Source: Welwitschia mirabilis (lineage: Eukaryota; Gnetophyta; Gnetopsida; Welwitschiales). From it: a DNA stretch of 25,166 nt. Both the position numbers and the translations under genes were made by a program. Under the pieces are notes generated by a model that saw only the letters and a program-made list of their open reading frames with translations, was not told the origin of the DNA and ran no database searches. Positions 1 through 8,751 of this stretch are shown here, one piece after another. The stretch lies in assembly GCA_051453625.1 (NCBI GenBank), contig JBOZIK010000001.1, forward strand, positions 171,292,927 to 171,318,092, given 5' to 3'. The stretch's first letter is position 1; each line of letters begins with the position of its first letter.

Positions 1-398
1 TTATTATTAATTTGATCATATCTTATTATATTTTGGTTAGAGGGGGAAGTTATAGTTATTATAAACTGATATATGCATTTGTTATTTTTTTTTACTCACT
101 GGTTTGAGGATATATTTGGGTTTCATTTTGTGTATGAATATTATAGCATTTTTTTCATAAGCGTCAAACTTTGGATTACCCTTACTACTTTAATTATTAA
201 TAGTGTAAACATTTTAGTTCCACATATTAATATTATTCAATATAAAAAACTCCTAGCTAAGTTTAGTAACAAACAGAGAGTGCTAGTATTGCTAGGTAAG
301 GGCACAAGCAGGAGGCCTTTATAGATTCAGAGATCTTATTCTACTGCTATACATAGTTATTCATCAGTGAAAAAGGGTTAAAGTTAATAGCTAAAATA
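1..398. other. AT-rich sequence, no gene assigned
   Basis: An 83-codon open frame at 73-324 is rich in Phe, Ile and Tyr, as expected from AT-rich noncoding DNA, and I recognise no domain in it. By position this stretch could be the pol-to-extra-ORF spacer of the Sirevirus-like element whose 3' end follows, but no pol motif is visible. Confidence 0.4.
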
Positions 399-1184
399 AT
401 GGAAAAAATTGATAGAAACCTATTGAGGTCGAAGAAACATAGGTCCACAACTAGTAAGGGAGAGACATCAGCAAAATGTTGGAAATTTATTAGGACTCCC
501 CAATGGTCAAACCTAGAGGAAGAATCAGAAGATTTACCTCTAGCTCCATAGGGAACATGTTATAACTTGAGTAGAGTAGCTGATCGTAGTAATTATATAG
601 ATGAATCATCAAGAGATGAGGCATAACTTCAGGAAAAGCACTAGGATCCCACAATAACACAAATGTAAGGGGAGAAATAGGCTCTAAGTCCTTCACAGTA
701 AAGGCAACAATAAGAGATAGAGTTTAAGAGCTTAGATGTACAACCTCTTATCTTTCAATGTTTACATCGCAAGATTCTAGCTCACTGTCCTACTAAGCCA
801 CCTTTACCTCTTAGATCCTCTTCACCATCACACTTAATATCTCTAGCTCCATTGTATATACCATTACCACCTTCATCTCACATAGATCCTCTTCATGTGC
901 CATCAATTTTCATCATTTAGTTATTGCCATCATTGATAGAAACTACCACTGTCAACCTCTTTGGGATGTCCATTACTTCTCAAACATATGAATGTATGAG
1001 GAGACATGCCTATGAGGGCTTAAGTGAGACCTATCAGCAACTTTCTAGAAAGTGTCACACTCCACCTACCACATCCTCATCATCTTATGTAATCCAAACT
1101 TCCACCACCCATGATAGCAATGATAATATTGATGAAGAAGAAGAAGGCACATGTTACACGAGTGACTCTACTCTTAATGATTAG
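399..1184 (+). pseudogene. Decayed extra (envelope-position) ORF of a plus-strand Sirevirus-like element
   Basis: A single reading frame can be followed from ATG 399 to TAG 1182-1184 (262 codons) without any indel, but with about eight in-frame TAG or TAA codons. Most of these sit in a Gln-rich middle part (about 530-720), which suggests CAG/CAA to TAG/TAA changes. The last 86 codons (924-1184) are open. They hold a Ser/Thr-rich stretch and an acidic patch (IDEEEE) near the C-terminus. A polypurine tract follows 16 bases after the stop and a large LTR begins about 590 bases later. Sireviruses often carry a third ORF, sometimes called envelope-like, between pol and the 3' LTR, and position is the main reason for this call. 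I did not recognise a domain, so the function is unknown. Confidence 0.45.
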
Positions 1185-1200
1185 ATCTTTTCTCTGCTAT

Positions 1201-1214
1201 CCAAAAAGGGGGAG
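1201..1214 (+). other. Polypurine tract (internal copy)
   Basis: The sequence ccaaaaagggggagg lies just after the decayed ORF and about 560 bases before the LTR. Its A5G5-type core matches the plus-strand priming tracts of Sirevirus copia elements, which are often present in several copies before the 3' LTR. Confidence 0.5.
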
Positions 1215-1755
1215 GAATTTAGGCAGATCAATAGCAATTAGTTTCATTTAGTTGAACACATCAGCTTTTAGCATGAAGACATCCTGTTGGGCACATAGTA
1301 GTTGCCTTTGAGATGATCGATTAGATCCTTGAGTGACATCATTATTCATTGATGATCACTCTTATTGTTTGGCATAAATTGTTATTATGTTCTATCATTT
1401 CCACTTTATTTTTAGTACACGTTTATGCTATATCATTTCCTATTGGCACATTCTCATGTTTTAATATCATGTCTTTTTACACATCTCTAAAATGTTATGC
1501 TTTGATTCTTTTATTATTAGCACATTATCATAAGCATAAATTTTATGATTAGTTATTTAAGTAGTTACTCAAGTGATTAAAATGTTTTTGTTCCTTTATT
1601 ATGTTCTACATGGTTATTCAAGTGGTTAAATCATAATGTATCAATAAAAGTTATTGCAAAATATGCTTATGTGCTTTTCTACCTTGAACATGAATATTTA
1701 ATTTTAGTTGATTGAATGAGATTGCACTAATGAGATTTGTCAAGTTTTGAACATT
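1215..1755 (+). other. Noncoding 3' internal region of the Sirevirus-like element
   Basis: This lies between two polypurine tracts. It is AT-rich and has no coding frame that I trust; a hydrophobic 67-codon frame at 1349-1552 looks like chance. It fits the untranslated spacer between the third ORF and the 3' LTR. Confidence 0.4.
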
Positions 1756-1756
1756 A

Positions 1757-1772
1757 TCAAAAAGGGGAAGAT
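1757..1772 (+). other. LTR-proximal polypurine tract
   Basis: The tcaaaaaggggaagat tract directly precedes the LTR start at 1773. The arrangement of AAAAAGGGG(G)AGAT followed by (T)GTTAG and then an early TTTTGATGAT is characteristic of Sirevirus/copia internal-to-LTR boundaries, and it sets the orientation as plus. Confidence 0.65.
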
Positions 1773-1942
1773 TATTAGTAAATCTAGTTTTGATGATTCC
1801 ACTTATCAAATAATTTGTATCATTATGTACACAGGTTATTGCAAAGAAAATCAAATCATAATAAGCATAAGTTGATGATAGATCTTTAAAGATAATATCT
1901 CGTGAAAAGGCTGAAAATTTAAAATGTAATATCAGTTATTTG

Positions 1943-2345
1943 AAGATGTCTACAGAATGGAAGACATCTATGATAAAGATGTTTAAACTCTTGAAGACAT
2001 TAATAATGAAAATTTTTATAGCTTAAAGACATTCATGATGTATCATCTTTCAAGTCATAGGTTAAATATGACTATATCATCAAATACAATTATGCTAAAA
2101 GTTGAATCTAACACTGACTAAATACGTCTACATGCTGAAGATGTCTATGCTAAACTGAAATAGGTAATAAATTCATTTTGTACTTTGATAAATATTTTAT
2201 GTTTTGGATGAACTATCAACTTTTCCATCATGGAATCATGATCATGAAACATTTAAGATTATATAGACCAATTTGCATTAAATTCTAGATAAATTCACTA
2301 AATACATCTACTAGGTGAAGACATCTGACTATTAATAGACATCTA
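1943..2345. repeat. Array of decayed palindromic AGACGTCT boxes in the LTR
   Basis: The forms gaagatgtct, gaagacatct, tacgtct and tacatct recur. The two stretches beginning ctaaatacgtctac (about 2118) and ctaaatacatctac (about 2299) are diverged copies of one longer unit. The variants are what CpG decay of an AGACGTCT palindrome would give on either strand. Confidence 0.5.
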
Positions 2346-2427
2346 TAATTTTAAATATAACTTAGATCAAGGTTTATGTTATTTAAAAATGAATATGTAA
2401 GCCTGACACCTAGATGCTCCTATCCAT

Positions 2428-2434
2428 TATATAG
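2428..2434 (+). promoter_or_regulatory. Candidate TATA box of the LTR
   Basis: TATATAG lies mid-LTR in the context ccattatatag, like the ccattataaatag of the other LTR family in this window. It is inferred to be the old U3 promoter; the U3/R boundary would be about 30 bases downstream. Confidence 0.35.
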
Positions 2435-2916
2435 TAGTTACAAAGTTTAAATGATTGTTATTCAAGATCAAATAGCAAGTTTCTCTTTAATTGTATAAGG
2501 GCGCAACATGATAGAATAGTTTAAATAATTTTACTTTTTAGTACCTCCAAGATCACAAATCTAACGCACATCACAAAAAAAAATCTAGCACAAAGAAAAA
2601 AAATGCATAGGTAATCGAAACTAATCACAAAGGATTAAATATATCCTTTGTAAAAGGATATTATAGTGTCTGCATCATTTTTCTTAGATCTTACATCGTT
2701 GCATCATTCTCTTGCATTTGTAACAATGATGACAATAAGGAATTCAAGTACTTCTTCAAATTTACATCATTCAATATTATTATTATATTGTATTTGTTAG
2801 TTCTTATATCATTGGATTATCTTATTTCTTAACATCATTGTAAGTCGATTATTATATCATCAAACTTATTGTAAAGCAATCCTTAGATAGCTGTGCTCTG
2901 AAGTTGTGCCTATGAG

Positions 2917-3180
2917 CACTTGCATTATTATATTTCCCTGAGGGGAAGAATTTGTTGTCTTAGAAGGAGCATATCACATTGGTATTGTAAGGTTTATGGT
3001 GCTTTAGAAAATTACTATTTCCATGAATGGAAGAGAGTGCTACCTTTCAAGAAGATTCTTATTATTATAAGGTTGGTGGTACATCATAAAACCACTATTT
3101 TCCTAAGGGGAAGAGAGTGTTGCCTTGCAAGGAGACTTTCATTGTTATAAATGTGGTGGTGCATTAGAAAACCACTATTT
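2917..3180 (+). repeat. 80-bp imperfect tandem repeat in the LTR
   Basis: Units 2991-3070 and 3071-3150 are both exactly 80 bases and share aagagagtg, cctt(t/g)caag and attattataa-like blocks. A diverged unit precedes them (about 2917-2990) and a partial unit of about 30 bases follows (3151-3180). The GGGGAAGA and GGTGGTGC(A/T)TTAGAAAACCAC blocks are characteristic of the R/U5 region of large copia LTRs. Confidence 0.75.
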
Positions 3181-3356
3181 CTTATAAGTTAAAAATATCC
3201 TGAGGCATGAGAGGAAGCTATCCTCTATGTGTAAACGTACCCAGGTTAGGAAACCACCTTATGTTGATAAGATGTTTATTTACTATGCTTTTCATTTTGT
3301 TATTTGGTTAAAATTTTTACTTGGTAGAACTCATGCACCCCTCCCCTTTGAGTTCA

Positions 3357-4371
3357 ATAATCCTTATATAGCCTTCCTCAAATAGTTGCTCATATTTTAA
3401 ATATTGATCATCCTCTGATGTGTTTGATCCTCTACCAAAGTATAGACTTATTGTAAATGATTATTCCCTCTCTAGTGAGTTCTTAAACTCAAGGTTTTCA
3501 TAGGTCTACTCATTGGCTTCTTTCTCATTACTAAAGAAGATGATTTGGGTATCATCAATTTCACTATTATTAATCCTTTCAAGGTTTTCAAGATGCCTAG
3601 GATTAGGTTCATGGGATGTAGAGAGGTTTTTCTCTTCTCGTTGATTAAGCTTAAGTTAATTATTAGGTTTATTATGGTTCAAAGAAGAGGAAATATAGAT
3701 GTTAGTTTAATGGTTTTATTTGAGAACTTGAGTGTGAATTTGGATTTTAGAATGGATTTGGACAGCACTTTCTAAGAAACTTTGTAGGATGTCTTATAAG
3801 GATTTTGAAGAGCATTATTATGTGATCTATTGTAGATTGCTCAAGGAACCTTACTTAAGATTTTGTTCATGCTCACAGAGAATTTGGTTTTTTGCAATTT
3901 CAAGCATTTTCTTAATGATTCCTTCAATGAAGTAGATGAATAATGTTATTATTTGTTTGATGGATAATGATGAGAGAGATTGATAAGATGGTAAAGGAGA
4001 AGAGATATGAGGGAAGGTGGAAGTCATGAAATCAAACTCTTTTTATTCAAAATAAGGATTTTCAAACTCAAGGTTACAAAGAGATTGATCTAGGAGGAAG
4101 TCAAGGATTTGAAGATAATATCTAAAGGTTTTCTTAATTTTAGAAATATTTCAAGGCTTTAAATGATATGGGTTGTGATAAGATGATAAGGTATGAGAGT
4201 AATCATGTTGAGAATAATTCTCTAGAGTTTCCTTGGATCAAATATAATCTTCTATACTTTGTTTAGATTGAACATGATTAGGTGAGCTATAGGGATTTCA
4301 ATAAATAGATTTATCTTCAAGATTAGGCACTTGTGTTAGAAACACATTTTAGTATTCAAGGAGTATTTCAT
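3357..4371. other. Unassigned AT-rich DNA
   Basis: I see no gene with recognisable domains. A 76-codon plus-strand frame at 3545-3775 has no motif and is probably chance. A diverged partial copy of the cttgtgttagaaacacat motif lies at about 4330-4347, related to the palindrome that follows. Confidence 0.4.
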
Positions 4372-4392
4372 ACATGTGTTAGAAACACATGT
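4372..4392. repeat. Perfect 9-bp inverted repeat (hairpin)
   Basis: ACATGTGTT, a 3-base AGA loop and AACACATGT form perfect arms. A second, imperfect copy of the core (gtgttagaaacacat) lies about 40 bases upstream, so the motif is duplicated. No T-run follows, and its role is unknown. Confidence 0.6.
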
Positions 4393-5130
4393 CTAATTCA
4401 TGTTGAGTTTTAAAAAAGTCTATAAAATTAACTATAGAATAATGTTTTCATAACTTTTTGAGGTTTTAGAGGATGCTCAATATCAAAAAGGATTGAGAGA
4501 AATGAAAATAAATTCTATGCAAATTTGAAATTAAAAAACTTACAAAAAATCTTATGTTGTCAGTTACTGTTCATAATGGTATCAGTCTTTTTTAGAGAAA
4601 TGGCTTGAAAAAAGATGAGAAACACATTCTTGACTATAAAAACAAATTTACATAATGAGGAATAGAAAATGAACAATGGAAATTAAAATGGTAGAGATGA
4701 AATGAGATGAAACTGTAATGTCTTAAAATCCACTACAAACATCTTCAAGCTTACTTAGATACCCAAATATAACATCCTCAATATTTTCTATAAAACATGC
4801 ATTAGTTAAAAATTTATCATGTTTTAAATCACTTTAAGAATATAAGCGTATAATATCAACTACATATTGTTAAGAATACATATTCTAAGACTTAGATTAT
4901 GGATCACAATAATAATCTATAAAATAAACACAGGCATATAACTTTTGCATTAAACACTTGTAATCCTTCTAATGGAAGGGAGATAAATACATTGCAAAAT
5001 ATCCACATCACTTCTTTAAATAAATCTAAATACAATATTCATGTTTACATGAATAATAAAATTTATTTAGAACATCCAAGGTCATTCAACTGCATGCATC
5101 TAAACAACAAGTAAGAAAATAGCTCTCAAT
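4393..5130. other. Unassigned AT-rich DNA
   Basis: No coding frame, RNA gene or element boundary was recognised. Confidence 0.4.
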
Positions 5131-5418
5131 CTAAATTGCATCATCTAGATCATTCCAAGGATTCTTTGCAGCAGGCCCTGCACATGCAAGCATGGCATGA
5201 GGACTATAACCTTTACAGTTTTTAGTATGATCCATGGCAAGGTTTAGGTAAGGGGATTTCAAGCATAAGATAGGATTCTCAAAAAGAATCGAAATATGAC
5301 TAAGAAAATCCAAGAATGCAATGCCAAACAATCCAAAATTTATTATCCACAATCTAAAGTACATTATAAGATATGACACTTTTAATTTTTTTGGCTGCAT
5401 CCATCTAGAGGAAGCCAT
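5131..5418 (-). CDS. Unrecognised 95-codon open frame
   Basis: An open minus-strand frame starts at ATG 5418. The middle is hydrophobic (LWIINFGLFGIAFLDFLSH, about residues 23-41) and could span a membrane. The C-terminal third is less AT-driven in composition, with two Cys and the stretch NCKGYSPHAMLACAGPAAKN. I do not recognise a family. The 5' end runs into the tandem repeat starting at 5397. It may be an old gene or element fragment, or chance; no splice sites or promoter could be assigned. Confidence 0.2.
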   Translation of the reverse strand: MASSRWMQPKKLKVSYLIMYFRLWIINFGLFGIAFLDFLSHISILFENPILCLKSPYLNLAMDHTKNCKGYSPHAMLACAGPAAKNPWNDLDDAI

Positions 5419-5580
5419 TTGCTTGTTTTACTTTCTAGAGGTAATTTACAATACTCCAGATGCACATATCCAAGGGGGACCATCTACTTCCTCTACTCTC
5501 TAGACGTAATTTATTATAGTCAAATTTAACACATCTAGAGGGGCCCCATCTACTTCCCTTACTCTCTATAGTAAGTTTTT
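5397..5580. repeat. Imperfect tandem triplet of about 65 bp
   Basis: Three units start at about 5397, 5462 and 5529. Each has a CATCTAGAGG/CATATCCAAGG head, a CCATCTACTTCC-like middle and a (CT)TCTCTAGA(G/C)GTAA tail. The last unit is short. The repeat is the only clear structure in this part of the window. Confidence 0.6.
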
Positions 5581-6026
5581 AGCAATTCAAAATCTATCAA
5601 TACAGGTTAATAAAGGGTTATAAGCTTAAATCAATATTGGTAAGGGATAAGGTAAAGGAATCCTAAACATGTTGTATAATTTATGAACAAGACTTGTAAA
5701 CTTTACTAATATGTGAGATACCAAATAAATCTTTTAAGAATGCAAGAGTTACAAAATAGAAAGGAAATGCAAAAAAATAATCCAAGCTAAAAACCATATA
5801 AGAATAAAATGAAAGACCATAAATAATACCAAAATTAACACGAATATTTAAAAGCTTCTTAAGATGCATGTTCCAAAAAATTTCAAGCTCCAAGTTGAAG
5901 TCACTAAGATTTGATAGCGAAGGCTTTCTCAAGATATGGAATAAGAGGGAAAGAAGGTCTTATTTCTAACAAAGGATGAAGAAGATGAAAAGACATGAGA
6001 ACATAATGAGACACCATCATAAAATA

Positions 6027-6090
6027 GGGTGGTGAATGTGGTGGATGTGGCGGAAGTGGTAAAGTGGTGTGGATGGTGGAAGTGGTGGGT
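6027..6090 (+). repeat. GTGG-rich low-complexity tract
   Basis: Irregular GGTGG, TGTGG and AAGTGG repeats run over about 64 bases on the plus strand. It contrasts with the very AT-rich flanks and could form a two-tier quadruplex. Confidence 0.55.
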
Positions 6091-6630
6091 ATTTCATTAC
6101 CTTTCCAAGCCATTAGGTGCATAATATTTTATCATAATAAATAATAATTCATGTATTAAAATAAGAAATAAAACAAGCCACCTCAATAATATAATTTTCA
6201 TGGTTAAATAAAGAAAAAGTACAACTCATTAGACAAGGAAAATAATGCAACTACTAATCTATCTAGTAATACAACCAAAACTTTAATCACTACCTTAGCC
6301 ATAAAAGATCATGATTAATTACCAAGAATTTACAATAATATTATGCCTATTACAATGAAAGGACTTCAAATAAAACATTGTGGGATAAAATTTTTATATA
6401 ATTTATCTCAATGATACTAATAATAAGGACAATAACTAATTTAGCTTGTGGATCCTATAACAATAAAATTTATTTTTATTGAATTTTTATGCTAGATCTT
6501 TAAACCTTGAAAGTATGGACATGATAGGAATCCATCGAAAAGTCTTAAAAAAATTTTATTTTTAAAAATTTTAAATAAATAATATATACATGTGATAGGA
6601 CTAAAAGCTAACTAATGAAATACAATTTTC

Positions 6631-6687
6631 AAAAAATGAAACATAAAAAAAGGTGAGTTCTATGTAGTTTTCACCATTTCATTTTTT
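6631..6687. repeat. Imperfect inverted repeat
   Basis: aaaaaatgaaa...aggtgag at 6631-6656 can pair with ttcacc-atttcatttttt at 6670-6687, leaving a bulge of about 10 bases. It is A/T-dominated and may have no meaning. Confidence 0.25.
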
Positions 6688-6994
6688 TGTTCCTTTTTTG
6701 GGTTGCATATTGTAGAAAATTTATTAGACATGCAACATAAAATATTTAATACAGAAGCGATTTTCAATTTAGATCAAAATATAAATGGAATTTAGAAAAG
6801 GAGTAGTTTAGCTATCACTAGAAATGGACCAAGATCTAATACTAGAGAGAAATGAAAATGAAGGAAAAACTCAAAAGAAAATGAAACGGTTCAGATATCC
6901 TAGAGAGGACCATTAAAGATTACTAAAAAAAAATATAAACTAAAAATTAAAATAAAGAAATACTATGCTCCTTTTAAGAAACTACCATACCATT

Positions 6995-7013
6995 ATCCCC
7001 AGCAATGGTGCTA
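6995..7013 (-). other. Decayed tRNA-Asp primer-binding site of a gypsy element
   Basis: The plus strand reads atccccagcaatggtgcta. The plant tRNA-Asp 3' end, used as PBS complement by Athila/Tat gypsy elements, is ATCCCCGGCAACGGCGCCA: 15 of 19 match, and the four differences are all transitions (one G to A, three C to T). A stretch with a 'tccatagggacaattggggt' block follows at about 7099, as expected in an adjoining LTR. The element would run on the minus strand with its internal part to the left. Confidence 0.5.
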
Positions 7014-7870
7014 AAATCTATTTGCCAAAATTCGTTCACTCAGTGTAATAATGGTGAATGTTAATAAAAGCTAGGTAAGAGCCCAATATCGTTCTTCCAT
7101 AGGGACAATTGGGGTAAAGTTAAAAAAATGAACATAATATAATGTATCCTATAATGAAATCAAAATAAGACAAAAAAAATCAATAAGTGGATATTATAGT
7201 AAAATTGGATTGGTGACTAAGGAAAATGAACAAGCTCCATAAGGTTTAGCTCAACTTGTCCAACAACACTCCTTCACTCTAATGATATCCTATAATCTTT
7301 TTAAAACATAAGCTTAAACTATCAACTCAAAATGGCTTCTGTGATGATGTAATCTCATTCACGACATCAGTGTTGGTGAATTCAATAGTAACTTTCATTT
7401 TTCATTACTCTTCATAAACATGGAAAGTGGGGATAACTATACTTAAGATCCATAATATAATAATGACTATAACCAATAAGCTAACTTTAAATAATTCATT
7501 TGGTATTCATAAAACATGATAACATAGTGTCACTTAAGGATTAAAAGTATTGTGTTCACATGCACTAGAAATTAAAGAATGAACTACTTTTATATTAAGA
7601 CAAAAAATAGTCTCACATAAGGATTAAAAGTATCATGTTAAAGTGCAATAGAGATCAGATAATAAATAACTTATTTTTCAGTTAAATTAGGAAATCCATT
7701 ACATTAAAGAAGGAATATGAAGCTAATATAAACTCCTTAAACTAGCCTCGAAATAAGTTTGCTCCCAAGGGAGGTTCTTAGATAGACATTTTGACCTAAC
7801 ACTTCAAGAATTTCCAGTAAATTTACCATATCTCATTTATAATAAGGGATAAAGGGTGTTCTATAGATGA
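7014..7870 (-). repeat. Probable LTR remnant of the minus-strand gypsy element
   Basis: It adjoins the PBS relic and includes the accgttctt/ccatagggacaatt region typical next to tRNA-Asp PBS sites. It contains an 83-bp tandem duplication at 7525-7690. The right limit is not determined, because no partner LTR or target duplication was found in the window. Confidence 0.35.
7525..7690. repeat. 83-bp tandem duplication
   Basis: tagtgtcacttaaggatt (from 7525) and tagtctcacataaggatt (from 7608) start two diverged units, with 'aaaagtat' and 'gcactagaaatta/gcaatagagatca' following in each. Confidence 0.6.
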
Positions 7871-8560
7871 GGGGAGGGTTAGGAACCTTTGGCTTACAAT
7901 GATTGATAATAATTACAATTTTGAAGGATACACTTTTAGGCAGTTACATTAGGGGAGGTTACAAATTTAATCATGTATCTTTAAGAAGATTTCTTTGTTT
8001 TCTTATAAAAAGTGTTGATGACCTGGACTTTAGATGATGATGCTATTGTCATCAAATGTTATTACCATGTATCCTTAACATCATCATATACCCATCATTA
8101 CCACATCTTAATGCCACGTGTTACTTTTCACCTTCATCATGTGTTATAAAAGTTGATGATTATTTATAATTTAATGCATAACCAAGCTCATAAGTGGAAT
8201 GTGATGCATGTCCCATAAAAATGTTAGAGCATTGCTATGAATCAATTTTACTCCAAAAGACTAACAGGCTAGTAACCTAAACACTGGTACTCGCGTTTTT
8301 TAATGGATTTTCTTCAATTTACAACATGTCTTTTAAAAGATAGCAATTAATTTGAAAGTTCATAATTTCACATATATAAAATGGTTAACGACATAATTTT
8401 ATAATAATACAACTATTTTAATATCTTTGCCTATGGTAAATTAATCAAATATGCTTGTTCTAAATGTTAATTTTTGCATTTAAATACCAAAAAATAAATA
8501 AATTAGATTAATAGGTTTAAGAACCCAAGCAACAGCATCTTAAATGAGCCTGAATCATAT
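7871..8560. other. Unassigned AT-rich DNA
   Basis: No coding frame was recognised. The right part may belong to the untranslated or ORF1 part of the LINE, and the left part to the LTR remnant. There is a CACGTG core at about 8116, but with no gene nearby I give it no role. Confidence 0.35.
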
Positions 8561-8751
8561 TCAGAAGACAAAGCTTTCACAGAAAGAGAAAATAAGAAAG
8601 TACAAGTATCAAACTAGGATAAAAAGTAGTGCTCTAGAGTTGGGAGATCTACTAAAGGTGTTAAAGTAAGAAAAGAGGTAGTTGAAAACATGACTAGCGG
8701 ATCCTAATAGATTATTTTGAATAATTTCAAGGCTAATTAAAAGTGTTTCAA
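8561..8751 (+). pseudogene. Possible 3' end of LINE ORF1
   Basis: A Lys/Arg-rich frame with fragments such as GRSTKGVKVRKEVVEN precedes the endonuclease start, with stops inside it. Plant L1-type ORF1 proteins often end in a basic, Gly/Ser-rich tail before ORF2. No zinc knuckle or RNA-binding domain is visible, so this is only a positional inference. Confidence 0.25.

Larger units (their letters stand above)
1773..3356 (+). repeat. 3' LTR of the plus-strand Sirevirus-like copia element
   Basis: The start is TATTAG, presumably TGTTAG with a G to A change, immediately after the polypurine tract. The proposed end is the CA at 3355-3356, after tgcacccctccccttt, which resembles the C-rich U5 end shared by many copia LTRs (the other LTR family in this window has the same feature). 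A TATA-like TATATAG lies at 2428-2434. Repeated AGACATCT/AGATGTCT boxes lie at about 1943-2345 and an 80-bp tandem repeat at 2917-3180. The length of about 1.58 kb is large but acceptable for a Sirevirus. The 5' LTR would lie left of the window, so the end is inferred rather than confirmed by a partner. Confidence 0.55.
5581..6994. other. Unassigned DNA, possibly internal region of the minus-strand gypsy element
   Basis: Two minus-strand open frames (5681-5932 and 5904-6122) show no recognisable domain; the second merely translates the GTGG-rich tract as a Pro/His/Thr run. If the PBS call at 6995-7013 is right, this stretch is where the 5' untranslated region and gag of that element would start, but I see no gag motif. 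Confidence 0.35.

Noticed and set aside
73-324. 83-codon open frame
   Set aside because: Composition is Phe/Ile/Tyr/Leu-rich as chance translation of AT-rich DNA gives; no domain or start context.
2630-2660. aaaggat...atccttt hairpin as a terminator or RNA gene
   Set aside because: Short A/T-rich stem inside a plant LTR; no RNA gene signature, and bacterial-type terminators do not apply.
8112-8120. CACGTG G-box as a gene promoter element
   Set aside because: A single 6-base motif with no gene downstream.
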